Source: Ancylobacter polymorphus
Lineage (GTDB): Bacteria; Pseudomonadota; Alphaproteobacteria; Rhizobiales; Xanthobacteraceae
Assembly: GCF_022836935.1 (NCBI RefSeq)
Contig: NZ_CP083239.1
Location: 3,548,001-3,612,000 of the forward strand
DNA length: 64,000 nucleotides
Reading direction: 5' to 3'
The notes below the pieces were generated by a model that did not search any database, was not told the DNA's origin, and saw nothing but the letters and a program-made list of their open reading frames with translations. Positions 8,890 through 17,993 of this stretch are shown one piece after another (the stretch's first letter is position 1; each line of letters starts with the position of its first letter). A program made the position numbers and the translations under genes.

Positions 8890-9294
8890 ATGCGCGACGC
8901 CCTTTTTCCCGCCGGCCGGCACGCCCTCTATGAAAAGCACGGCTATTCCGCCGCCATCCGTTCCGGCGATCTGCTGTTCGTCTCCGGCCAGGTCGGCAGC
9001 CGGGCGGATGGCAGCGTCGAGCCGGATTTCGCCCGGCAGGTCGACCAGGCCTTCGCCAATCTGCAGGCGGTTCTCGCCGCCGCCGGGGCAAGCTTTGATG
9101 ATGTCATCGACGTGACCACGTTTCACACCGACCCCGAGCGCCAGTTCGACACGATCCTGGCGGCGAAGGCGAAGGCCTTTCCCGACGCGCCTTATCCCGC
9201 ATGGACGGCCGTCGGGGTGAACTGGCTCGCCGGTTTCGATTTCGAGATCAAGGTCATCGCGCGTTTGCCCGAAACGGGCGCGGCGCCACACTGA
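8890..9294 (+). CDS. RidA family protein (Rid/YjgF/UK114)
   Basis: A 134-residue trimer-type enzyme of the Rid superfamily. Recognisable parts are YSAAIRSGDLLFVSGQVGS, ARQVDQAFANLQAVLAAAGA and the C-terminal segment PDAPYPAWTAVGVNWLA. RidA hydrolyses reactive enamine/imine intermediates; other Rid subgroups act in specific catabolic routes. The ATG at 8890 has AGGAAAG upstream, and the frame extension to 8689 lies under the TetR gene. Its divergent TetR partner suggests a signal-dependent, pathway-specific role rather than the housekeeping one. Confidence 0.8.
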   Translation: MRDALFPAGRHALYEKHGYSAAIRSGDLLFVSGQVGSRADGSVEPDFARQVDQAFANLQAVLAAAGASFDDVIDVTTFHTDPERQFDTILAAKAKAFPDAPYPAWTAVGVNWLAGFDFEIKVIARLPETGAAPH

Positions 9295-9315
9295 TCGGCG
9301 CAGCGACGAGCCGCT

Positions 9316-9615
9316 TCAGGTGAAGATTGCCTGATAGGTGAATCGCCCGCCGTCCCCGGCGATGGGGACGAGGAACATCTCCAGCTCCCCCAGCGCCTCA
9401 TGGTGCAGGCGATGGGTGAGTTGGGCCAAGCGATAGGGGCCCTCGCCTTCAAACAGCAGTTGAAAGCCGTCGCGCGGGCCGGGCCCTTTCTGTGCCGGTA
9501 GTGCTGCGGCAGCGCGCAGCACGATGTGCAGTGGTGCGGCTAGCCCCACCTCGACGGCGAAACGCTCGCCGAGATGCGGCGTGAAATGCTGAATGGTCAA
9601 CGCGGCAATGTCCAT
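9316..9615 (-). CDS. DUF6916-like protein linked to tail-collar genes
   Basis: A 99-residue soluble protein, MDIAALTIQHFTPHLGERFA, with a beta-rich body and LGELEMFLVPIAGDGGRFTY near the end. The pattern (AALT..HF.PHLGE.F, FQLLF.G, ALGELE.FLVPI) matches what I recall of DUF6916, a small family often found beside microcystin-dependent/tail-collar proteins. Three such proteins are encoded 2.3 kb away on the other strand, with a peptide-modification gene set in between. The start at 9615 is where the conserved domain begins. Function unknown. Confidence 0.6.
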   Translation of the reverse strand: MDIAALTIQHFTPHLGERFAVEVGLAAPLHIVLRAAAALPAQKGPGPRDGFQLLFEGEGPYRLAQLTHRLHHEALGELEMFLVPIAGDGGRFTYQAIFT

Positions 9616-9738
9616 GTGTCCCCTGCCTCTCCCTCGCGATATGCCCACCGGACGTTGTGCGCTCAGTCGGCCCGCTCTGGACGGTAGCATTCTGTCGCGA
9701 TAGGTGTAGGGGAAATCGTGGCAACCTGAGCGCGCTCC

Positions 9739-10020
9739 ATGCCCCTGTCGCCCAATTCAGAAGTCGTTCGGCGATCTCATCCGCTCGAGGCCGCCGTCGG
9801 CGACACGCAGGTTCTGCTGGATGTTCAGCAGGGCCTTTATTTCGGTCTCAACCCGATCGCCTCGCGCATCTGGCAGAGGCTCGAACGCCCTGTCCGGGTC
9901 AGTGACCTCTGTGGGTCGCTCAAGGCGGAATATGAAGGCGAAGACGGGCGCATCGACGCCGATGTGTTCGCCTTCCTGACGCAGCTCGAAGCCCAGAACC
10001 TCATTGATGTCCGCGGGTGA
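9739..10020 (+). CDS. PqqD family protein (RiPP recognition element)
   Basis: A 93-residue PqqD-type winged-helix protein: HPLEAAVGDTQVLLDVQQGL, YFGLNPIASRIWQRLERPVR and the DVFAFLTQLEAQNLIDVRG helix match the fold used as a RiPP recognition element (RRE). Such proteins hold the leader of a ribosomal peptide precursor for the modifying enzymes, or form the B1 part of lasso peptide proteases. The next gene is an HprK-like kinase starting 11 bp downstream, then a sulfotransferase, and a candidate precursor is encoded 1.5 kb away. There is no pqqABCE nearby, so a role in PQQ synthesis is unlikely. Confidence 0.8.
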   Translation: MPLSPNSEVVRRSHPLEAAVGDTQVLLDVQQGLYFGLNPIASRIWQRLERPVRVSDLCGSLKAEYEGEDGRIDADVFAFLTQLEAQNLIDVRG

Positions 10021-10030
10021 CGGCGCCCTC

Positions 10031-10933
10031 ATGACCGATCGCCTTCTCTGCGGCTGGCGCGTGCGTTCCGCCATCGCCTTGCCGGAGCTTCTGGAGTGGC
10101 AGGGCGACGACCGGCCGCCAGACATTACGGTGCAATTTGGCGAGGTTGACGACAACCTGCCCGGCGGGCGGACGATCGGCTCATGGCTGCAGATCGACGA
10201 CGCCGGCAACGGCCTGTTGCAGGTGCCTATGGTGGGTCGGTTCCTTGTGCGACCGTCGGGCGACATCACCATCGCGCCGCAGCCGCAGGCGAGCGAGGCC
10301 GAGATGCGGCTGCTCCTGCTCGGATCGGTGCTCGGCCTGGTCTGCCATCAGCGCGGTCTGCTGCCGCTGCATGCGTCCAGCGTCGTGATGGAGGGCGGCG
10401 CGGTCGCCTTCTGCGGTCCTTCGGGCATGGGCAAGTCCACGCTGGCGCTGCGCTTCGCCCGACGCGGCCACGCGGTCGTGTCGGACGATGTCTGCGTTCT
10501 CGACGCCGGCAGCCCCGCCCGGGTTCGCCCCTCCTTTCCGCGGCTGAAACTGTGGCGCGATGCGATGGAAGATGCGGCAGTGTCGCTGGAAGGGCTGGAA
10601 GGCAACGGGCGCGGAGCGGAGAAATTCCATTTCATCGGTCCGCATGGCGGCGTGCGCGACACCCTGCCGCTGCGGGCCATCTTCCTGCTGCGCCGGGCCG
10701 AGAGTGCCGAGTGCGAAGGCATTGAGCGCCTGTCGGCACCGCTCGACATTCTCGCCGCGCTGCAGGCCGAAACCTTCCGGCCGCAGGTCGGGCGAGCCCT
10801 GGGGGACGCGAAGGCGCTGTTCCAGTCCCGCACGCTGATCGCCCGCGAGGTGCCAATATACTGGCTCAAGCGCCAGGCGGACGCCCCGCCCGAGCGCTGG
10901 CTCGACGCCATCGCCGCGACCGTTCGGGGATGA
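10031..10933 (+). CDS. HprK-like kinase associated with RiPP clusters
   Basis: A 300-residue protein with the C-terminal kinase fold of HPr kinase/phosphorylase but not its N-terminal domain. H114 in LPLHASSV, the P-loop GPSGMGKST (129-137) and SDD (151-153) in HAVVSDDVCVLD are visible. Relatives in lasso peptide and other RiPP loci phosphorylate the precursor, for example the C-terminal Ser of paeninodin-type peptides. The ATG at 10031 follows GGGTGAC; an in-frame ATG at 10007 would overlap the PqqD gene. The stop overlaps the sulfotransferase start (ATGA). A classical HPr kinase role is unlikely, given the missing domain and the absence of PTS genes here. Confidence 0.75.
   Translation: MTDRLLCGWRVRSAIALPELLEWQGDDRPPDITVQFGEVDDNLPGGRTIGSWLQIDDAGNGLLQVPMVGRFLVRPSGDITIAPQPQASEAEMRLLLLGSVLGLVCHQRGLLPLHASSVVMEGGAVAFCGPSGMGKSTLALRFARRGHAVVSDDVCVLDAGSPARVRPSFPRLKLWRDAMEDAAVSLEGLEGNGRGAEKFHFIGPHGGVRDTLPLRAIFLLRRAESAECEGIERLSAPLDILAALQAETFRPQVGRALGDAKALFQSRTLIAREVPIYWLKRQADAPPERWLDAIAATVRG
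10892..10921 (+). repeat. 30-bp direct repeat, copy 1 (end of hprK-like gene)
   Basis: gagcgctggctcgacgccat and the following ten bases recur at 11400-11429 with one mismatch in 30. Both copies are read in the same frame (ERW-x-DAIAAT). Copy 1 is the 3' end of the kinase gene. Confidence 0.8.
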
Positions 10934-11462
10934 GTGGCCTCGCCCTCATCGCCTCCTGTCCCAAATCCGGCAACACCTGGCTGCGGGCTTTCCTGGCCAG
11001 CCCTCTGCGTGGCGGCCAGCCGATCGATCTCAATGCCGATCTGGCCCGAATCGGAAACCTGACCGCACGCGCCGCAGGACTTTCACGCGGGGCTTGGAGC
11101 ATGCCGACCTGACGCCGCACGAAGTCGCGCTGGTGCGGGCCCTCACCAGCCGCAGCATCGCCAGCGATCAGCCGGGCCTCTGCAAGACGCATGACAGCCA
11201 TCTCGTCCAACCCGACGCGCGCGAACCGGCGATCCCGGTCGATGCGATCGGCCGCGTCGTCTATGTGATCCGCGATCAGCGCGATGTCGCGAGCTCGCTG
11301 GCGCATCATTTCGGCTGGTCGCTCCCGACGAGCGTCGACCGGATGGCCGATACGGCGTTCCGCATCGGCGGTTTGTCGACACGCCTCAATGGGAATGTCG
11401 AGCGCTGGCCCGACGCCATCGCCGCGACCTCACGGAGATGCAATCTTCAACTCTCGGCATGA
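10930..11462 (+). pseudogene. Sulfotransferase, frameshifted and C-terminally truncated
   Basis: The first frame (10930-11112) opens with LALIASCPKSGNTWLRAFLA, the 5'-phosphosulfate-binding P-loop of PAPS-dependent sulfotransferases, and stops early. The second frame (from about 11094) continues the family with ADLTPHEVALVRA and the 3'-phosphate signature VVYVIRDQRDVASSLAHHF. The frames join at a shift near 11,050-11,095. The second part stops about 50 residues after the signature, at a second copy of a 30-bp sequence from the end of the kinase gene, so a large C-terminal part is missing. The intact ancestor probably sulfated a peptide or another local product. Translation is coupled to the kinase gene by ATGA. 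Confidence 0.75.
11400..11429 (+). repeat. 30-bp direct repeat, copy 2 (inside broken sulfotransferase)
   Basis: Matches 10892-10921 at 29 of 30 positions, with weaker similarity continuing across the next 11 bases. It lies exactly where the sulfotransferase reading frame loses family resemblance, so it may mark a recombination scar. Confidence 0.75.
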
Positions 11463-11489
11463 CATGTCCGGCAGGGCCGTCGCCACGTT

Positions 11490-11648
11490 CTATGAAATGA
11501 AGCTGCCGTCGCCCGGGTTGGTGTTATCAAACTCGGCGTCAGCGGCCGATGTGACAGTAAGCGCCGGCGTTTCCCATGTGATCCGAGCCCTGGGCATCTC
11601 GCTACCCGGCACAGCGGTGTCCGGTTTCACCATTGGTTCGTCGTTCAT
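11490..11648 (-). CDS. Candidate RiPP (lasso-type) precursor peptide
   Basis: A 52-residue ORF, MNDEPMVKPDTAVPGSEMPR then ARITWETPALTVTSAADAEF and DNTNPGDGSFIS. GGGAGG lies six bases before the ATG at 11648, an excellent ribosome binding site; the open frame continues upstream to 11846 but without support. WETPAL resembles the YxxPxL box that RREs read in lasso leaders. If cut after T-S the core would be AADAEFD... with Asp at ring position 7; the C-terminal Ser recalls paeninodin-type peptides phosphorylated by HprK-like kinases. PqqD, kinase and sulfotransferase genes converge on it. No lasso cyclase or leader peptidase is in the window, so the final product is unknown. Confidence 0.55.
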   Translation of the reverse strand: MNDEPMVKPDTAVPGSEMPRARITWETPALTVTSAADAEFDNTNPGDGSFIS

Positions 11649-11797
11649 CCGAAGCCTCCCAAAAACAGTCGAGCCACAACTTTCGGTCGCTGAAAGTCGA
11701 CCATGCGCGGCGACTCCGGTCAATCGCCTCCTGCCCGGAAAATCACGGGTCTGGGGCGCCTGGCCGTGAATGTGAGAAGGGATATCAATACCGGTGA

Positions 11798-11826
11798 TTG
11801 ACTTGATCAAAGCGTGCTCGTTATGG
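11798..11826 (+). promoter_or_regulatory. Possible sigma70 promoter of the tail-collar operon
   Basis: TTGACT (11798-11803), a 17-bp spacer and TTATGG (11821-11826). The -35 is good, the -10 weak. It lies 56 bp before the first tail-collar start and after the broken sulfotransferase. Confidence 0.35.
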
Positions 11827-11882
11827 TTGTGTTCATTGCACGTCACCCACGGCTGGTTTCAGCGGGGTTTGGAGGCATCGCG

Positions 11883-12437
11883 ATGAGTGACTACTTTTTC
11901 GGTGAGATCCGGGTCTTTGCACATCACGCCATTCCGCGCGGATGGCTGGAGGCAAATGGTCAGCTTCTCCCTGTGGCCCAGAATCGAGCGCTCTTTTCCC
12001 TGTTGGGGAACAGGTATGGCGGCGATGGCCGGGTGAATTTCGCCCTGCCCGATTTGCGCGGACGGGTACCGATCGGCTTTCGCAGCGACCCCATGTCCGG
12101 CCCGGCTTATCCTCTGGGCTCGGCCGGCGGGTCCGAAGCGGTCGCGCTGACGTTGGCCACGCAGCCGCCGCACCAGCATGTGTTCGCGGCCTGCACGACG
12201 CTGGGCACCAAGCAGAACACGGAAAATGGATTTCATCTGGCAGCGGTCTCTCCGGACAACGACGCCAAGAAAACCCGTTTTCTCTATGGCCGCCATCAGG
12301 GCGCGGGCAAAACCGTCGCGCTGCATGCCGACACGATAGAGGCAAATGAAGGGGGGCAGAACCACAACAACATGCAGCCTTTTACAGTGCTGACCTACTG
12401 CATCAGCACGGGCGGCCTTTGGCCGTCACGGGAATAG
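11883..12437 (+). CDS. Tail-collar domain protein 1 (microcystin-dependent protein type)
   Basis: A 184-residue protein: FFGEIRVFAHHAIPRGWLEA, NGQLLPVAQNRALFSLLG, YGGDGRVNFALPDLRGRVPI, PPHQH and a C-terminal NMQPFTVLTYCISTGG. This is the phage tail-collar/MdpB pattern of short fibre-like proteins found chromosomally in threes. Their role outside phages is unclear; secreted or surface fibres and carbohydrate binding have been suggested. GGAGG sits before the ATG at 11883. First of three tandem paralogues read in one direction with gaps of 10-13 bp. Confidence 0.8.
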   Translation: MSDYFFGEIRVFAHHAIPRGWLEANGQLLPVAQNRALFSLLGNRYGGDGRVNFALPDLRGRVPIGFRSDPMSGPAYPLGSAGGSEAVALTLATQPPHQHVFAACTTLGTKQNTENGFHLAAVSPDNDAKKTRFLYGRHQGAGKTVALHADTIEANEGGQNHNNMQPFTVLTYCISTGGLWPSRE

Positions 12438-12447
12438 GGAGGCGAAA

Positions 12448-13011
12448 TTGGTCGAATATTATGTTGGCGAGATCAGGGCATTTGCTGGCAATCGTGTCCC
12501 GTACGGCTGGGCGTGGTGCGACGGGAAGAAGATAACCATCCAGGACCATGAAGCCCTCTTCAGTCTGCTGGGCACCACCTGGGGTGGCGATGGCGTTAAA
12601 CAATTTGCCCTGCCGGATCTGCGCGGCCGGCTGCCGGTTGGCGCGGGCCAGGGCATAGGACTCGTCACGCGCACGCTGGGCGAACAGGGCGGCGAAGAGC
12701 AGGTGGGTCTCACCGCCGAGCAACTGCCGCCCCATAAGCACCCCCTGATGGCAACGATCGACGCGGCAGACACCAACGAGCCCGGCGTGGGTGTGATTTT
12801 TGCCACGGCAGCTTCCCCGGACGCGGCAGCAAACCGGGCCGGGCTACCTTATATTCACGACATGAGCGGAGTCACAGTTGTGAAGAATATACTTGCTCCC
12901 GGCACAGTCCGCATCTTGAGTCATAGCCACTCCGCGAAACACTCCAATCTTATGCCATCACTTTCCATCAATTACATCATCGCGCTCAACGGCATCTACC
13001 CAAGCCCCTGA
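12448..13011 (+). CDS. Tail-collar domain protein 2
   Basis: A 187-residue paralogue: YYVGEIRAFAGNRVPYGWAW, CDGKKITIQDHEALFSLLG, FALPDLRGRLPVG, LPPHKH and a final SINYIIALNGIYPSP. The start is a TTG at 12448 directly behind GGGAGGCGAA; no ATG or GTG serves the conserved N-terminus, so the rare start is accepted. It is co-directional with and 10 bp after paralogue 1. Confidence 0.8.
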   Translation: MVEYYVGEIRAFAGNRVPYGWAWCDGKKITIQDHEALFSLLGTTWGGDGVKQFALPDLRGRLPVGAGQGIGLVTRTLGEQGGEEQVGLTAEQLPPHKHPLMATIDAADTNEPGVGVIFATAASPDAAANRAGLPYIHDMSGVTVVKNILAPGTVRILSHSHSAKHSNLMPSLSINYIIALNGIYPSP

Positions 13012-13024
13012 TATAACGGAGACT

Positions 13025-13567
13025 ATGATGGACGCCTTCACAGGAGAAATTCGCGCCTTTTGTTTCGACTATCCTCCAGTAAACTGGGCCTACTGCAATG
13101 GCGCAAAAGTGCACGCCCGCCAGAACCCTGTACTGCTGGGGATTATCGGTTACACCTATGGCGGAGATCAACGGGAATTTTTTCACCTGCCGGACCTCCA
13201 GGGAAAAGCGGCGATGGGGGCGAGCGAAACACACAAGTTGGGCGCGCGGACGGGCGAACCGGAGGTCGCCCTCAGCCCAGCGCACACTCCACCTCATGAT
13301 CACCTCGTCGCGACGTTTATTGGCAATCTTCCCGACGACAAGCTCAGCGCGAGTCCGGAGGGCAACTATCTCGGGCGGTACGAAATAGCGAACGTCAACA
13401 AGATCGCCCTGCATTACCTCCCCGGCACCAAGCCACCAGATACCTTTCTTCACGAGGGAAGCGTCGCTCCAGCAGGCTCGGGCGCCCCACATGAGAACCG
13501 GCAGCCCTATCTCGCGCTCAATTACTGCATCTGCACGTATGGCGAGTTCCCGCGATTTGATGACTGA
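13025..13567 (+). CDS. Tail-collar domain protein 3 (divergent)
   Basis: A 180-residue paralogue beginning MMDAFTGEIRAFCFDYPPVN, with GGDQREFFHLPDLQGKAAMG, TPPHDH and the closing NYCICTYGEF. It is less similar to copies 1 and 2 and less GC-rich at its start. An ATG at 13025 or 13028 may be used; GGAG lies 7 bp upstream. It overlaps the start of the acetyltransferase gene. Confidence 0.75.
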   Translation: MMDAFTGEIRAFCFDYPPVNWAYCNGAKVHARQNPVLLGIIGYTYGGDQREFFHLPDLQGKAAMGASETHKLGARTGEPEVALSPAHTPPHDHLVATFIGNLPDDKLSASPEGNYLGRYEIANVNKIALHYLPGTKPPDTFLHEGSVAPAGSGAPHENRQPYLALNYCICTYGEFPRFDD

Positions 13568-14135
13568 CATGGACATGGGACCCGGACATGCCGAACGTCT
13601 CCCTCGAGCGCCGATGCCCGTGCCGGGCCTGCCGGTCTCCCTCCGCCGTGAGGCCCCCGACGACGCCCCCTTCCTCGCCGCGCTGTTCGCCAGCGTGCGC
13701 GGGCCGGAATTCGAGGGCAATGGCTGGCCGGATGAGGTTCGCGACGCCTTTCTGGCTGACCAGTTCCGCCTCCAGGTCATTCATTACGCGCGCTTCTACG
13801 CCGGCGCGGAATTCCTGATCGTCGAGCGGCAGGGCGTCCCGATCGGCCGGCTCTATATCCACCGCAGTTCGGGTGACCACCGCATCGTCGACATCAGCCT
13901 GCTGCCCGAGGCGCGCAACCAGGGAATCGGCGGCGCGCTGCTGGACATGGCCTGCGCCGAGGCCGACCGGCTCGGGCGCCCCGTCTCCATCCATGTCGAG
14001 AAGAACAATCCCGCCCAGCGGCTCTATCGGCGCAAGGGATTCACACCGGCCGGTGAGAGCGGGCCTTCTTGGCTGATGATCCGCGCGCCAAGGTCGGAGG
14101 TGCCGGCCGAAGCGCCGGTCAAAGCCGGCACCTGA
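13560..14135 (+). CDS. GNAT family N-acetyltransferase in the tail-collar cluster
   Basis: A 191-residue acetyltransferase. The acetyl-CoA motif A is ISLLPEARNQGIGGALLDMA and motif B has HVEKNNPAQRLYRRKGF. It probably transfers acetyl from acetyl-CoA to an amine or protein N-terminus. The frame allows ATG at 13560 (overlapping the previous gene by 8 bp), 13569 or 13575. I recall GNATs next to tail-collar triplets in other genomes, so the products may act together, but no substrate is known. Confidence 0.75.
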   Translation: MTDMDMGPGHAERLPRAPMPVPGLPVSLRREAPDDAPFLAALFASVRGPEFEGNGWPDEVRDAFLADQFRLQVIHYARFYAGAEFLIVERQGVPIGRLYIHRSSGDHRIVDISLLPEARNQGIGGALLDMACAEADRLGRPVSIHVEKNNPAQRLYRRKGFTPAGESGPSWLMIRAPRSEVPAEAPVKAGT

Positions 14136-14228
14136 GCGACCTGTCGCCCTAGCGTCTGGAAGTGGGGTCCCGGCTCCTCTATAGGGGGACCGCGCCCTTC
14201 CCCAAGGGCACCTGCGCGGGAACCCTTG

Positions 14229-14486
14229 ATGATCGACCCTTTCGCCCTGATCTCCGGCTTCGCCCTCTTGGGCGCCTCCTCCCTCATCGCCTTCCGCGTG
14301 CGCCAGCTGGTGCCGGCGGCGCTGGCCATCGTCCTCCTTGCCGTGCTCGCGGCGCTGGCGGCGGTGCGGTTCGGCCTGTTCGACTCCCTCACCCCGCTCC
14401 TGGTGATCTATGCCAACAGCGCCTTGATGGGCGGGATCGGCGGCGCGCTCTATGCCCGCAAGCGCGCGGAGGAAGCTGGGCGCTGA
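14229..14486 (+). CDS. Small three-span membrane protein, unknown
   Basis: An 85-residue hydrophobic protein: MMIDPFALISGFALLGASSL, a second segment PAALAIVLLAVLAALAAV and a third ending ANSALMGGIGGALYARKRAE, with a positive C-terminus suggesting it faces the cytoplasm. It sits alone between the GNAT and the convergent acoR. No family recognised. Confidence 0.6.
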   Translation: MIDPFALISGFALLGASSLIAFRVRQLVPAALAIVLLAVLAALAAVRFGLFDSLTPLLVIYANSALMGGIGGALYARKRAEEAGR

Positions 14487-14497
14487 CCGGCCCGCGA

Positions 14498-16513
<2,016 letters not shown>

Positions 16514-16628
16514 CGGCGTCCTCCCGGAATGTTTGCGCCGGAGCGTGCCGGCATCGGGATGTGACCTCCCGTTTGCCGGCAGTGTCGTCCCCTTGGCGGG
16601 CGGGTGCAAGACTCTGCCGCCGCCGCCT

Positions 16629-16683
16629 CGCCACGAAGTGAGGCCGGCGCCACAGCTGTGGCGTCCGGCGCCACAGGTGCGGC
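16629..16683. promoter_or_regulatory. Cluster of AcoR-type palindromic sites
   Basis: CGCCACAGCTGTGGCG (16648-16663) is a perfect 16-bp palindrome. CGCCACAGGTGCGGC follows at 16669-16683 and TCGCCACGAAGTGAG precedes at 16629-16643, so the half-site CGCCAC occurs three times with about 20-bp spacing. Position, 80-130 bp before the sigma54 promoter, fits an upstream activating sequence for AcoR. Confidence 0.65.
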
Positions 16684-16760
16684 AGCGGCGCCTCACCCGC
16701 CTGTCCGCGCCCACACCTCCCCGCATCAGCGATTTCAAAGGCTTGATGCGATCGCGCCAC

Positions 16761-16776
16761 TTGGCCCGGCCTTTGC
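16761..16776 (+). promoter_or_regulatory. Sigma54 (-24/-12) promoter of the aco operon
   Basis: TTGGCCCGGCCTTTGC has the invariant GG (-24) and GC (-12) separated by exactly 10 bp and the TTTGC of the consensus. It lies 77 bp before acoX and downstream of the AcoR-type sites, so initiation near 16788 is expected. Confidence 0.75.
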
Positions 16777-16852
16777 GGAGAGAGGCGGCACAAACGAGGC
16801 CGCCCGGCAAAGGAGTGGCCCGCAGGGACGAACGCCACGGGAAGGACGCCGG

Positions 16853-17929
16853 ATGACGTCATCGACGCCGCCGAAGGTCGGCATCATCGCCAATCCGATC
16901 TCGGCGCGGGACATTCGCCGCGTCGTCGCCAGCGCCAACAGCGTGCAGGTGGCGGACCGCGCCAACATCGTGCTGCGCGCGGTAGCCGCGCTCGCCGCCT
17001 GCGGCATTGAGGAGGTGGTGATGATGCCCGAGCGCGGCGGCATCGCCACCCATGTGCTGCGCGGCATGGAGCGCTCGAATGCGCAGGGAGAGGCCCGCTT
17101 TCCCCGGCTGACCCATCTCGCCATGCCGGTCACCGGCACGGTGGACGACACACGCCGCGCCGCGCGGATGATGCGCGAGGCCGGCGACATCGCCGCCATC
17201 ATCGTGCTGGGCGGCGACGGCACCCATCGCGCCGTGGTGGCGGAGTGCGGGCAGGTGCCGATCGCCGGCATCTCCACCGGCACCAACAACGCCTTTCCCG
17301 AGCACCGCGAACCCACCATCACCGGGCTCGCCACCGGCCTTGCCGCCATGGGCCAGGTGCCGGCCGCCCTCGCCTTCGCCGCCAACAAGCTGATCGAGGT
17401 GCGCATCGACGGCGGCGCGCCGGACATCGCGCTGGTCGATGTCGCCCTCGTCACCGACCGCTTCGTCGGCGCCCGCGCTCTGTGGCGGGCGGAGACCTTC
17501 CGCGAGCTCTATGTGGCCTTCGCCGATCCGGAAGTCATCGGCATGGCCGCGATTGCCGGGCTGATCGAGCCGGTGAGCCGGCGCGAGCCGGGCGGACTTG
17601 CCCTCACCCTCGCCCCGGCGGCGACGGCTCCGATGGTGGTGCACGCGCCCATCGCGCCCGGCCTCGTCACGCCCGTCGGCGTGGAGCGCTGGCGCCGCAT
17701 GCCCGCGGGGACCGTGTTCTCACCCGATATCGCCGCCGGCTCGGTGGCGCTCGATGGCGAGCGCGAGCTGTTCTTCGACGGGCATCAGGAGGTGACGATC
17801 TGCCTGCGCGACGCCGCCTTCCGCACCGTGGATGTGGCCGCCGTCATGGGCTTCGCCGCCCGCGAAAAGCGGCTGCTGCGCCACGCTGTCCCGGCCCCGC
17901 ACCCCGTCCCGCTACTGGCGGGCGCCTGA
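16853..17929 (+). CDS. acoX: AcoX, NAD kinase-like protein of acetoin catabolism
   Basis: A 358-residue protein of the ATP-NAD/AcoX kinase family. GGDGT at 120-124 and STGTNN at 141-146 are the nucleotide-binding signatures shared with NAD kinases. AcoX is regularly encoded in aco operons; its reaction has not been firmly established. The ATG at 16853 has GGGAAGGA upstream and begins MTSSTPPKVGIIANP. First gene of the sigma54-controlled operon, 64 bp before acoA. Confidence 0.85.
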   Translation: MTSSTPPKVGIIANPISARDIRRVVASANSVQVADRANIVLRAVAALAACGIEEVVMMPERGGIATHVLRGMERSNAQGEARFPRLTHLAMPVTGTVDDTRRAARMMREAGDIAAIIVLGGDGTHRAVVAECGQVPIAGISTGTNNAFPEHREPTITGLATGLAAMGQVPAALAFAANKLIEVRIDGGAPDIALVDVALVTDRFVGARALWRAETFRELYVAFADPEVIGMAAIAGLIEPVSRREPGGLALTLAPAATAPMVVHAPIAPGLVTPVGVERWRRMPAGTVFSPDIAAGSVALDGERELFFDGHQEVTICLRDAAFRTVDVAAVMGFAAREKRLLRHAVPAPHPVPLLAGA

Positions 17930-17993
17930 GCTGTGCCCGCCCCGACAATAACCGCCGGCAACGCCCGGCATCCCAAGGAGGAACGACAACGCC

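Noticed and set aside
9739..10020. PQQ biosynthesis gene pqqD
   Set aside because: No pqqA, B, C or E nearby; the kinase/sulfotransferase context indicates a RiPP recognition element instead.
11883..13567. Prophage tail at 11.9-13.6 kb
   Set aside because: The three collar proteins have no other phage genes around them and match the chromosomal microcystin-dependent protein type.
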